In this document: positions 10,501 through 19,199 of the stretch, one piece after another
Layout of the letters: each line of letters starts with the position of its first letter
How positions within the stretch are numbered: position 1 is the stretch's first letter
Source: Aphrocallistes beatrix
Lineage: Eukaryota > Porifera > Hexactinellida > Sceptrulophora > Aphrocallistidae
Assembly: GCA_963281255.1 (NCBI GenBank)
Contig: OY725488.1
Coordinates: 12,467,197-12,531,196 of the forward strand
Length of the DNA stretch: 64,000 bases
Reading direction: 5' to 3'
Translations under genes and position numbers: made by a program
The notes under the pieces: model-generated
The model's input: only the letters and a program-made list of their open reading frames with translations
What the model was told of the DNA's origin: nothing
The model's database searches: none

Positions 10501-13500
10501 CTTCCGGGAAATTTCAGTATCGTGGAACTCCTTTATTAGCAATATTGCTCTATTAGCAACCAATTTTCAGGTCCCAAGCGAAGATTTTGTGTTAATTCTG
10601 TTACCTTATTAGCAACCATTTTATGGCCTAACTCGAGTTGCTAATAAGCGAATTCCACTGTAATTTACGGAACTTGACAGAACGGTTCCATAATTTTAAA
10701 TCTCTACTTTACGAAATATTCCATTACGGATATTATATCCTATGCCTAATTTACGGAACACTCCGTAAATTAGGCATTTATAATACCGGAATGAAATATT
10801 CTGTAAAAACTCTCAGACAGAAGATCTCACTCGAAGCAGTGTGAGTTAGGTGCAGCTAGGAATCAGGAACAATCGACTCGTACCAACCATGGATATCTAG
10901 GAGTGCGAGACGCTCTTTTAGGCGTAATGAATTTAAGCCTCAAAGTGTTATATTATAAGGAAACAAATCAACTCGTACGAACTACGAACTCGTCCAAAAG
11001 CACTAAGTCAACACGTACTGAATAAAAAAGTCAACTCATCCTAAATGTCAACTCGTCCTAAGTTAATTCGTGGCAGTTTTTAATTCCATTGATAATTATA
11101 ATAGTTTACTTTGCAACTAAAAATCCCAATATAGGGACAGGTTGACCAAAAGAACGAGTTGGTATTTGAGACTAGTTGACTGGTCCACCTCGTAGCAGCT
11201 AGCAAAAAGTCAACCTGTCCCACTACCAAAGTTGACTAATTCATTAAAAAATAGCAAATAATTATGAATCATTCGAATGATTCATAATTCAGGAATTATG
11301 AATTATTCGAAAAATTCATTCATAATTCATGATATTTTCTTATATAAACTTTCAATTTTGAATAATTCTTCTCAGGCTTGATGAATTATGAATTATTCGA
11401 ATTTTTCATTAATTCTTGAATTAGTCAACTTTGCCCACTACCACAATGAAATGTACGATTATACTATAGTATTTGGATGAGATATCTGTAAGAACACAGC
11501 GCAAAGCTGGATTCTGTTGAATCGGTAGAGTTGTATATGATAACGAGCTGATTGGCATTGGTGCAGCTACTATAGGAGTAGGGCATTAGTCGATCCTCAA
11601 AAAAAGGATATAGATCGGGATATTTCGATCATGGATCGAAAGATCCTAATGCCCTATATAGGTGATACCTTATGATTCTGTATATCTTGATCAACGACTC
11701 TTTATGTAGGATTTTGATCAATGTTATATTTCACACTGAAATATGAATTAGCAAGCATTACAATTCGAGAGATTCTATACACCAAAACCATGGATGGTTT
11801 TGTGCGTAGAATTCTGAGATTATGCGTAGAATCGTAAGATAGTCTCGCTTACTCGAATGGTCGAATCTACTTTATCGTAGCTTGATTACCATCTTCACCA
11901 AATGGTGTCACGTGACACAATTTAGTGGCATGACACACAATTGGCAATGATAAAGCACCATTTGGACCATGGATGAATTTTTGAACTCATGGTACATATG
12001 GGGTTTATCATAATAAATTAACATGTGGGAATCCAATAGGAAATCTTTGGAGGTGCAGTTCTAATCCTATGGGATTGCTACAGAAATCCATTTGGGATGG
12101 AAATGAGTGCGAATGCCGATTACACACATTTCTATTAAATACCATACCTGACTTAACGGTTTTGTAGTCCCAGAAATTGAGCTGTTATCCTATTTATACT
12201 TTTCAGATACCTGAAAGCAGCGAACAGCGCGCGCATTATTCTCGCACTGCGGAAAGGCCTCTCAAGAGTTCAAATTCCACAGAGTCTTATAGCGAACTCC
12301 AGCTAGAGATTCCCAATCAATCCCAGATGTCCAGCATAAACAGTAACAGGTAGTCTCATTTCGTTGGCTATATCATAGCCTACTGTATATGAGGCCTCAC
12401 GGTAATTGCGGATTTGGGACTAGGGATGCGGTAGAAGATGGTTGAACTAATACATGAGCTACCTTAAATCATTAACAAAGCACAATAAAGCTTATTACCA
12501 TCATATATAAATATTCGCTTGCTTGCGCTGCGCGGCTGGCGGACACTTCGTGTCCGCCGGAGGCTCCCTTCGGTCGCCTGGAGGTGACATTGGTTAATTA
12601 TAAGGGAGATAACATCTCTAAATATGTCCATCTTAGTGTTAAAACCGATTTCACTCGAAAAATCACCAAATTTGTCAATTTTAAAATTTTTGATGCGTAA
12701 TGATGACGTCATAACAAAGTGATGAGTCATCATTTTTTGATGAAAGTCGCATCATATGTGAAGTATGTTAGTATACAGATTCTATTAAAATTTCAGCCTT
12801 CTATCTCCTATAATGGCTGAGTTATGCCCGAATAACTGTGTTGCTTAACTTTTAAAAATGTGACAATGACGTCATAATTCCATGATGAGTCGACATTTTG
12901 CTCTGAGCTCAGAACTTACTGGATTACTCACCATATGGTTGCGCAATAGGTTCTATTTGTGACAAATTTGGTGATTTTCTGAGATCGTTTAAGGGCACTT
13001 CTAAGTGTTTTTATTATAACATCTTTCGCTTAGAACTGAGATGTGAATGGGTTAATACGAAAAATGTGGAATTTTTTCATGGAATGTTGCTACATTCCAG
13101 TGTTGCTATGGAAACATGTTTTGCTCAGTTGGGGTTATATCTTGAAAACCGCGATAGCTAGACATTTAAATGTAATTCCATTTCGACGTCTAAATTCAAT
13201 GGTTTACGAGTTATTAGACAATTTATCATATTGGTCACATTTGGTTGTTAATAATTTAAGGCAGGGCTGTCCAACTATATTTACTTCGGGCCGCAACTGC
13301 TTCATACCATTTAGTGGCGGGCCGCAATACAGGGGCGTGCACTCGGGATGGGTATGGATAGAGGCATTTTGGACGCAACGTGGGTCGCACAAAGCAAGGC
13401 CGCGGGCCGCCTGTTGGACAGCGCTGATTTAAGGCATTCATGTATTAGTTCAACCATCTTCTACCGCATCCCTAGTCCCAAATCCGCAAGTTACTGTGAG

Positions 13501-16500
13501 GCCTTATATACAGTAGGCTATGATTAAATTCATTCTGACTTGAGTGATCAATCAATTCGGTTCTTTCAGGCCTAAATCTGCTCGCATAGAAGAGCAACGA
13601 TCTAGAGACGTGCCGATTAACCTAGTCAATCCTTATGTCGTACCTCCTGAAACTGACAACTCCACTCGACATACTTATCAGCTAGGTAGGTTTCACTTGA
13701 CTTTCTAGAATTATCTGTTAATTCAATTTAACACTATCGGATTTTATCTGAATTCGCGTGCATTGATATTTGTCTATGTTTTCAGCATCTTCTTGTTACA
13801 GTAGATATTGGATATACAGTAAGGGTCGCTTATTATGAACCCGCTTAATATGAACATTCGTTTATTATGAACTAACCTCCTGGTTCCAATTTCATTATAG
13901 ATAGGATTTGTATTGAATCAAGTTCGTTTATTATGAAGTATCTCTTATGATTTTTTGGTCCCCTGGTGATTCACAATAAGCGACCCTGACTGCGGTGAAT
14001 GTGCTCAGATAGGGATTTTTTGGTCCAATTATCACTATATTTAATAAAATTAGTATGGAATGTCATCGACTGGGTACCTCAAACCTAACAAAACTATCAC
14101 TATATACAATATCTACTGTATTTATGTATACAAGTACAGTTAGGGTCGTTTATTGTGAACCACCAGGGAACCAAAAAATCTGTTCATGATAGAGATACTT
14201 CATATTAAGCGAACTTGATTCAATACAAATCCTATCTAAAAAATGAAATTGGTACCAGGAGGTTAGTTCATAATAAACGAATGTTCATATTAAGCGGATT
14301 CATAATAAGCGCCCCTGACTGTATAATAGTTCAGGAGTAATCTACGAAAACCAAAAAAAATCCGAAGAAGACCAAAATATCAGTAAAGTTAGTCAAAAGT
14401 GTAATATATTTGGGTAGAAAGCAATTCAAACTGTATTTAGTTTTCTAAGTGCTTGTAATGGAATCACCAGATTAAGATAAGCATACAATATGTCACAAGC
14501 GATAGCTTGCCCTATAAATATGTAAGTAGAGTCAGTGAAGTCCTATTATGACTAACACCATGGGTGGTACTAAGCTACGGAAACCACGCAGGTAGTGATG
14601 AGGTATAACACTACTGTCTAAAGTCTCTACAAAAAGCATCCTTGAAAACATATCAAAAGTCCAAGTTTCGGAGGACAAATTTTTGACCCCCGAAAATCCT
14701 ATTCTTGATACAATTCTCTTTGGAATTGTTTAGAATTGGTGATATTAACTAATTAGAGATATTCTAGACAAGTAAAATGTCAAGTACGCTCAATATATAC
14801 ATCGAAGAAAAGATTTTCCAAATCTGACAATCCGTTCAAAAGTTATAACGAAATGATTCAGCAGTACGGACGAAAGTTTCCCATTTAGCGGTCGCTGAAA
14901 TATCATAACTTCCTATAACTGTAACTGTTAGAGCTAAGCTTTAGTGATTAAAAACTGCAGGAGCAGCAGTTTCCTATACCTTGATAATACTGTATTTAGA
15001 GCTAAAACCTATGGATTATGAGATAACCCTTGCCTAAAGCAGAAAATCGCCGAAATTAGGGGGGATTTTTTTACTTTCTAAACTGCAGTCTATGCTGCTA
15101 TGTCGAAATATTGCAAGCAACTTTTTTACATATTGTGTGTTGAATTATTCCACGCGGATTTGTTTGCAATGTGTATGATGACTTTACTGGCGACTTTAAG
15201 CTTAGCTCCAACAGTTATAGTTTTAAAGTGATGGTATTTCAGCGCACCGCAAAATGGGAAAATTTTGTCCGTACTGCGTAATCATTTGGTTATTACTTTT
15301 GAACGGATAGTCAGATTTAGAAAATCTTTTCTTTTATGTATATATTGAGCATACTTGAAATTTTACTTGCATAGAATATCTCTAATTAGTTAATATCACC
15401 AATTCTAAACAATTCCAAAGAGTATTGTATCAAGAATCGGATTTTCGGACATTGGGAGTCAAAATTTTGTCTTCCGAAACTTGGACTTTTTAATAACTTC
15501 ACTGTTATTCTGGTCTTCTTCGGATTTTTTTGTTTTTTAATGTATTTTTTTGATTGATCCTGGACTATATATTTTGTGTTGAATCTTACCTCTCTCGTAA
15601 CTTCACAGCAGCCAATCAGCTGTCTCCTCGCATGCCTGCGCCATACAACAGTCTCACCCGGAACCAAGAAAGATCTAGTAATAGCTATATGCAAATTGAT
15701 AGGCCGCATCAAGAGAATCTTCTCAGATCGGAAGAGGTGTGTTCAACGAATTTTAGTGCCGCTCCTAGCATAGGAGATGTCTTAGTCATGGTCAGCGTCG
15801 AACGTATGTACATCCGTTTAGTCGCTCCTGGAAATTCTATTGGACCAAATTGCACCAAATTTTGACCATATATTTGTTTTATGGTGGAGTATTGAACCTG
15901 GGTGCAATTTCTGAAAAGATTTCACACCTTTTCACAAAATGTCTCAAAATATATTAGCCAAACAGAATCCAGGGATTTATCATTACAGTTGGCTCTGATT
16001 TTATTGATTAACAAGCGCGCTTCGCTTGCTTGCGCGGCGCGGCTTGCGGACACTTTGTGTCCGCAGAGTCGCCCTGCGGGCGCCTGGAGTTACTCAATCT
16101 AAACTATTTTTGGATTTTTTTTCTTTATATATACAGTCGACTCCGCTTAATAGGGCCACTGTTTAATCGGGTCAGCCGCTTAATCGGGCCACTTTTGGTA
16201 GGACCGGAATAGCTCTCACACATAGAAGCTAATACAAAATATTTTCGGTTAATAGGGTTCTCCGCTTAATCAGGCCAAAATGTCCTCTGACCGATGTGGC
16301 CCTATTAAGCGGAGTCTACTGTATATTGTAAACAAAGGTCAACGAATAACTTTTCATATGGATCCGAAAATATGATATTCGAAATCTACACTCCTGAAAA
16401 CCCCATGTCAACCGTTGGAAGCTAGTTTAACTAGATAAACTAGATAAAAATCCCTTCACAGACGGGATGGAGTGTGCTTCCCACATAATTTGAGAATATA

Positions 16501-19198
16501 CTACGTGTGAAATGTTGCGCTGTGAGTCACTGTATGCCGATTTGAGATTTTCAAACAATGTTTTGCTGTTTGTTTACTTGTTTGTTCAGAGCTGCAGCAG
16601 CACGTTTCCTGCTTGTGTCTCGCCAGTTCCAGGACCAACCTTAGAAGGAGACTCCAGCTCAGATGAAGATCTAGCTCGCCCTCAGCCCAGCCGGAAAATA
16701 TCTCAGGTCAGTGATTGGTCCAATTCATATTCAGATGAGACTGGTGGTGGGATTTGTTTGTGCTTACAGATCACTCCGAACAACGCAGCAGCTAATCAAG
16801 ATCCAATACGTCTCTCTCTCCCCGTCAAATCTAAAGCTAACTCTTCTCAGCCAATCGGAAGCAGTTATGTGAACGTGGAGAGACGACAACTCAGTCAATC
16901 ACATTCCAACAACTTCCAAGACCTTATACAATCTGGAACTGAAAGCGAGTATTTATAGTAACTTTTTCCTAAACTGGAACTATCTTTTTGTTCCTCAAAG
17001 TCAGTGCTTATTCCGCATAAGTCCTAACAGTAGCTAGCGGATTTTGGACTAGGGATGCTCATTCTAATGATAACTGAGTTGTTTTTAGATTCGAGGAGAC
17101 TGTCTCTGGATGCGAATGAGGGAACTTCTGCTAATTACATGAACGTCAATAGACAGGATGCAACCAATCAGCAATCCGAGTACTATAACGTCTCTCGCGT
17201 AAGTTCAGTACTGTTCTAAACTTTAAGAAATCCTCCTCACTGTGGAGATGGAAACTGCATCTTTGAAACATGAATTCCAATTTAATCATAAACAAGTAAG
17301 CGGAGGAATGCCTGATTGAATTGAAAGTAGAAGGGGTTTTGATAACCTTTATTATCGACCTTTGAGTTAAATGTAGCTTTCGTGGTTCAATAGGCGTCGA
17401 GTTATTTTCAAAAGAATAAAATCACAAAATACAGCATGATCATGTTGATTCAACGAAGACATATTCTATCCCCGACGGAGGAAATATGTACAAGTTCTTC
17501 CAGTTAGTACGAATTCCAGATAATACCAGAAATTTCGACGGCCCCGTGTTTGAATTATCGAAGTTCTACTCTAGTTGAAAGTCGGAGCGTTTGAGATGCA
17601 GATCAATGTTGCCTTATCACGACGAACAAAGCTCTTAGATTTGACCATTTTCATGAACTTTATATTTTTGGCATAATCATGACAAAATCTCCTTACTTTT
17701 TGGCATGAACATGGCAATGACTTCTTTGATTTGACATGACATTTGATGGTATGTGGCATTTACTAAGCAGTTCATCTGGCAACACTGGTGCAGATCTAGA
17801 TATATAGACACATCTTCACTGAAGATTTCAAGTCTTATATTCTTAAACTAAGATTAAGAGCGTCATCACGGCAGTGCGGAATGCCACGGATAATCAGCAC
17901 TCATTTCATTAGTGGCCCTTCTATTCAATGCTAATTATATCAGGGTTGCCGTGGGAATGGGAATCTCCATGGGAATCCCCATACCTATGGGATGGGAATG
18001 GAAATGATTTTTTACCTCGTGGGGATTCCCATAGGATTCCTATGGGGATCCCCCAGGGTTCCCTTGGGAATAGAATTTCCAAACCCATTCCCATCTCATT
18101 CCCACAGGATATCAGTGTAATACCCACAAAAACCACTGAAAACCCCCGCAAAAACCCACAGAAACCAGAACCCACATGTGAAAATACTCATAGGGTTAAA
18201 GTCATTCACATTCCCATCTCATATGGAATCTGTGGGTTTTCCCATGGGAATACCCACAGATTCCCATTCCCACAGGGTTCCTATGGGGATCCCCACAGGA
18301 ATTCTATTGGAATGGGAATTGAAATTTCATCCCCACGGCAACCCTGAATTATATGGTATCACATTCGAAATCATTTATAAATAATCTTAAACACTTTCAA
18401 AGCAGTTATGAGTTCCTCCTTAGGAAACATCTCAGAAGTCAGGGAACAGTTCAGATTTCAAGTTCTCTCTCGGGTCTCAGCAAATGGCAGACTCTGATAT
18501 GAGTTTAGGTTTCCATTTCTCTGATCAGAATCCTGACCAACCAAATGATTTGGAATATGGAGAAGTGCATTTGCACCCTACTTCCCTTCCAAACCCATCT
18601 ACCGGTCTGTACGTCAACACTCAGATTCAGCAATCTTCTTACGTCAATGTCTCCGGTTAGTGAGATAGTGGAGAGTTAATTGATAGAGACATCCTGTCTC
18701 CCAGATTTGCCGTGGGAATAGAAATCTGTGGGAGTTCCTAAGGGAAAACTTACAGATTTCAATATGGGATGTGAATGGGAATTACTTTAAGACTCTGATT
18801 TCGAGGTTACTTCACTAAGGATGCTTGTATCATTGATTTTCGTATTAGCCTCCATTCAGTTAAAATATCATAAATATTTGCTTGTAGCGAGCGGGAATTC
18901 CAATAAAGTAGAAGAAGCCATTTATGCCATTGAACCAGACCTGAAAGAAAGCCATCAACCGATGAAGATCTCTACCATGCCAACCAGCCCTCCCAGTTAC
19001 TTGGATACGTCTCGACGACTTTGCAACGCAGAGCCTGGGAAAGTAAGCAACACGATAAAACTGAACCCTCGCTCTACTCACACTCAGCAAGTCCACTCCG
19101 AGTACAGCTATCTGAGCGACATCCTCTCCGGCGGTAGTCCCCCTGAACTGCCACGAGCTTACGAGTCTATGCGAGGACAGATCAAACAGGAAAAGTGA
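7359..19198 (+). CDS. DOK-like docking adaptor: PTB domain plus Tyr-x-Asn tail (10 exons)
   Basis: I assembled this from GT/AG sites and phase: exons 7359-7584, 10172-10335, 12207-12349, 13570-13685, 15609-15736, 16590-16706, 16770-about 16950, about 17089-17198, 18481-18655 and 18888-19198. Exons 1-2 join in phase to give the hallmark IRS/DOK PTB core: EYSLRVW, WPYTVLRRYG, FTFEAGRKSPTGPG. The remaining exons encode a Ser/Gln/Asn-rich, probably disordered tail with YVNV, YMNV, YYNV, YVNT and YVNV, the Y-x-N pattern bound by GRB2-type SH2 domains once phosphorylated. DOK proteins are membrane-proximal adaptors under tyrosine-kinase receptors. An in-frame stop lies four codons before the chosen Met, so no PH domain is joined unless an upstream exon splices in. 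All junctions are in phase except exon 7 to 8, which is unsettled. Alternative families: IRS- or FRS2-like. Confidence 0.8.
7936..8153. mobile_element. Pogo-like MITE, family 1, with an internal insertion
   Basis: TA-flanked, perfect terminal CAGTCGACTCCGCTTAATAG. It is about 30 bp longer than its relatives because extra sequence containing 'cccttgtggttcaatcggt' lies in the core. The same phrase occurs at about 7678 outside any MITE. Confidence 0.7.
8348..8535. mobile_element. Pogo-like MITE, family 1
   Basis: 188 bp, TA-flanked, ends CAGTCGACTCCGCTTAATAG and ...AGCGGAGTCGACTG. Confidence 0.75.
8621..9065. repeat. Dispersed repeat with GC-rich hairpin head and CRE-like core (diverged copy)
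   Basis: It has the GC-rich head with '-gtgtccgccggagg-gcc', then the AT-rich body shared with 12511-12915 and 27372-27835 ('catctctaaatatgtc', 'tgatgagtcatcat', 'atggctgagttat'), and the far end 'cactcccacatgccaaaa'. The CRE-like sites are mutated here. Confidence 0.6.
9099..9492. mobile_element. Pogo-like MITE, family 3
   Basis: TA-flanked, 394 bp. The left end is CAGTCGAACCTGCTATAACG and the right end ...ATATACAGGTTCCACTG, with internal TATAACGGCCA modules in both orientations. No ORF of note. Confidence 0.7.
9765..10052. mobile_element. MITE with about 38-bp TIRs (GGATTATCTA family)
   Basis: The left GGATTATCTATGAGCGCGAG... and right ...CGCGCTCCTAGATAATCC ends are inverted over about 38 bases, continuing through AGACGCTCCTTTAGGCGTAT. 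AT-rich core without coding capacity. It lies just before exon 2 of the DOK-like gene. An end fragment also occurs at about 10887-10950. Confidence 0.6.
10172..10335 (+). CDS. DOK-like gene exon 2 (second half of PTB domain)
   Basis: Acceptor CCAATTTTAG; it joins exon 1 in phase 1 to restore G-FTFEAGRKSPTGPG, followed by the strand/helix region (RFSSPSGKLITQTIKD). It ends before GTGAGT, a strong donor. A roughly 45-bp echo of its 3' end lies at about 10811-10857. Confidence 0.85.
10366..10808. repeat. Compound dispersed repeat, copy 2
   Basis: Similar to 6861-7312 along its whole length, with the family-2 MITE nested at about 10520-10660. It is immediately bracketed by two versions of the exon-2 3' end (10311-10352 and 10811-10857), so the insertion seems to have been accompanied by duplication of exon-end sequence. 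Confidence 0.55.
11227..11433. mobile_element. hAT-like MITE with 8-bp target duplication
   Basis: The termini CAAAGTTGACTAATTC and GAATTAGTCAACTTTG are perfect inverted repeats. The flanks carry CCCACTAC on both sides (11219-11226 and 11434-11441). The interior is AT-rich and made of inverted 'gaattatgaattattcga' modules. Confidence 0.75.
11579..11656. mobile_element. Very short (78-bp) hAT-like MITE
   Basis: TAGGGCATTAG...CTAATGCCCTA termini, internal inverted GATCGA/ATCCT modules. Flanks TATAGGAG and TATAGGTG form an 8-bp duplication with one mismatch. Confidence 0.55.
12207..12349 (+). CDS. DOK-like gene exon 3
   Basis: Acceptor TATACTTTTCAG; open in the required phase 0 (starts IPESSEQRAHYSR); Ser/Gln-rich. 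Donor AG|GTAGTC, leaving phase 2. Confidence 0.7.
12511..12915. repeat. GC-head/CRE repeat nested in the fold-back element
   Basis: The GC-rich head includes the perfect hairpin GCGGACACTTCGTGTCCGC, then a second hairpin around 'gctcccttcggtcgcc'. The body holds two perfect TGACGTCA palindromes (12704-12711 and 12867-12874). Nearly the same unit occurs inverted at 27372-27835. Confidence 0.7.
13262..13426. mobile_element. hAT MITE with 8-bp target duplication ATTTAAGG
   Basis: Termini CAGGGCTGTCCAAC and GTTGGACAGCGCTG. ATTTAAGG is duplicated at 13254-13261 and 13427-13434. The 165-bp body is GC-rich with inverted GGGCCGC modules, typical of hAT non-autonomous elements. Confidence 0.8.
13570..13685 (+). 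CDS. DOK-like gene exon 4
   Basis: Acceptor GGTTCTTTCAG; open in phase 2 and contains INLVNPYVVPPE. Donor G|GTAGG, leaving phase 1. It is the last exon before the duplicated segment begins, so it has no counterpart in the second copy. Confidence 0.7.
13817..13992. mobile_element. Pogo-like MITE, family 4
   Basis: Starts CAGTAAGGGTCGCTTATTAT after a TA and ends ...AATAAGCGACCCTGACTG. The right TA is missing. Long inverted arms with TTATTATGAAC modules. Confidence 0.65.
14137..14321. mobile_element. Pogo-like MITE, family 4
   Basis: CAGTTAGGGTCGTTTATTGT...AATAAGCGCCCCTGACTG flanked by TA on both sides. It is the same family as 13817-13992 with the core in the opposite orientation. Confidence 0.7.
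14345..15543. mobile_element. Fold-back element in intron 4, interrupted by a solo LTR
   Basis: The left arm (14345-14399 and 14637 to about 14945) and right arm (about 15199-15543) are inverted copies. Shared landmarks are 'aatccgaagaagacca', 'aaagtccaagtttcgga', 'gatattaactaattagagat', 'gcagtacggac' and 'taagctt'. The loop is about 250 bp. The LTR at 14400-14631 sits inside the left arm. Confidence 0.7.
14400..14631 (-). mobile_element. Solo LTR of the Ty3/gypsy element
   Basis: 232 bp, plus-strand termini TG...CA, flanked by AAAAG on both sides (14395-14399 and 14632-14636). By eye it is identical to both LTRs of the full element at 37011-41426, which occupies the same site in copy B. Confidence 0.9.
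15609..15736 (+). CDS. DOK-like gene exon 5
   Basis: Acceptor AACTTCACAG; phase 1 is satisfied (G+CA). It encodes AANQLSPRMPAPYNSLTRN and a second Tyr region (NSYMQIDR). Donor GAG|GTGTGT in phase 0. The second copy of the segment is identical here. Confidence 0.75.
16011..16089. repeat. Isolated GC-rich hairpin head
   Basis: ACAAGCGCGCTTCGCTTGCT followed by the hairpin GCGGACACTTTGTGTCCGC and a second GC hairpin (cgccctgcgggcgcc). It matches the head of the repeat at 12511-12915 but lacks the AT-rich body. It lies in intron 5 of the DOK-like gene; a copy is at 42824-42902. Confidence 0.6.
16134..16321. mobile_element. Pogo-like MITE, family 1 (intron 5, copy A)
   Basis: 188 bp, TA-flanked. 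The right end reads ...GGAGTCTACTG, while the copy-B counterpart reads ...GGAGTCGACTG, one of the few differences here. Confidence 0.75.
16590..16706 (+). CDS. DOK-like gene exon 6
   Basis: Acceptor TTTGTTCAG; 39 codons in phase 0, acidic Ser-rich (GDSSSDEDLARP). Donor CAG|GTCAGT. The following 63-nt putative intron (16707-16769) is a multiple of three and has no stop in frame. Confidence 0.75.
16770..16958 (+). CDS. DOK-like gene exon 7 (first Tyr-x-Asn motif; possible alternative end)
   Basis: Acceptor TGTGCTTACAG; encodes ITPNNAAANQD... and SSYVNVERRQLS. The frame reaches a stop at 16956-16958. Continuation needs a donor just before it, the best being GA|GTATTT at about 16947-16950, with a slightly internal acceptor in exon 8. 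Either an alternative short isoform ends here or the junction differs from my guess. Confidence 0.6.
   Translation: MTPNNAAANQDPIRLSLPVKSKANSSQPIGSSYVNVERRQLSQSHSNNFQDLIQSGTESEYL
17089..17198 (+). CDS. DOK-like gene exon 8 (YMNV and YYNV motifs)
   Basis: Acceptor GTTTTTAG, or the AG six bases further in. The conserved frame reads RRLSLDANEG, ANYMNVNRQ and EYYNVSR. Strong donor CGC|GTAAGT in phase 0. Two Tyr-x-Asn-Val motifs in one short exon argue that this is real coding sequence. Confidence 0.7.
17941..18346. mobile_element. hAT-like MITE with 8-bp target duplication AATTATAT (intron 8, copy A)
   Basis: Termini CAGGGTTGCCGTGGGAAT and ATCCCCACGGCAACCCTG; AATTATAT is duplicated at 17933-17940 and 18347-18354. 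The interior is a dense array of inverted GGGAATCCCCA/TGGGAATGGGA modules. It is present in both segment copies; copy B has a 39-bp internal deletion. Confidence 0.75.
18481..18655 (+). CDS. DOK-like gene exon 9 (YVNT and YVNV motifs)
   Basis: Acceptor GGGTCTCAG in phase 0; contains LEYGEVHL, GLYVNTQ and SSYVNVSG. A donor G|GTTAGT leaves phase 1 and fits exon 10. If it is not spliced, the frame stops at 18660. Confidence 0.7.
18888..19198 (+). CDS. DOK-like gene exon 10 (terminal)
   Basis: Acceptor GCTTGTAG in phase 1; encodes SGNSNKVEEAIYAIE... to GQIKQEK and a TGA. The only upstream Met in this frame is in intronic-looking sequence, which supports its being an exon and not a separate gene. 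An ATTAAA lies 82 bases after the stop. Confidence 0.75.
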
Positions 19199-19199
19199 A

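Larger units (their letters stand above)
12374..13522. mobile_element. Fold-back element with two nested insertions
   Basis: Starts CATAGCCTACTGTATATGAG and ends ...TATACAGTAGGCTATG. The arms share the phrases 'ggatttgggactagggatgcgg' and 'aatacatgagct' in inverted orientation. It is the same family as the 1.08-kb insertion at 51664-52745. The left arm is interrupted by the GC-head repeat (12511-12915), and the right part carries a hAT MITE (13262-13426). Confidence 0.65.

Noticed and set aside
15386-15712. 108-codon minus-strand frame, also at 42220-42525
   Set aside because: It overlaps DOK-like exon 5 antisense and part of the fold-back arm; its C-terminus changes completely between copies.
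17921-18347. Overlapping plus- and minus-strand frames rich in Gly/Pro/Ile
   Set aside because: Explained by the inverted GGGAAT/ATTCCC modules of the hAT-like MITE in intron 8.
18711-18800. Second GGGAAT-type element in intron 9
   Set aside because: It resembles a decayed piece of the intron-8 MITE, but no ends or target duplication could be defined.
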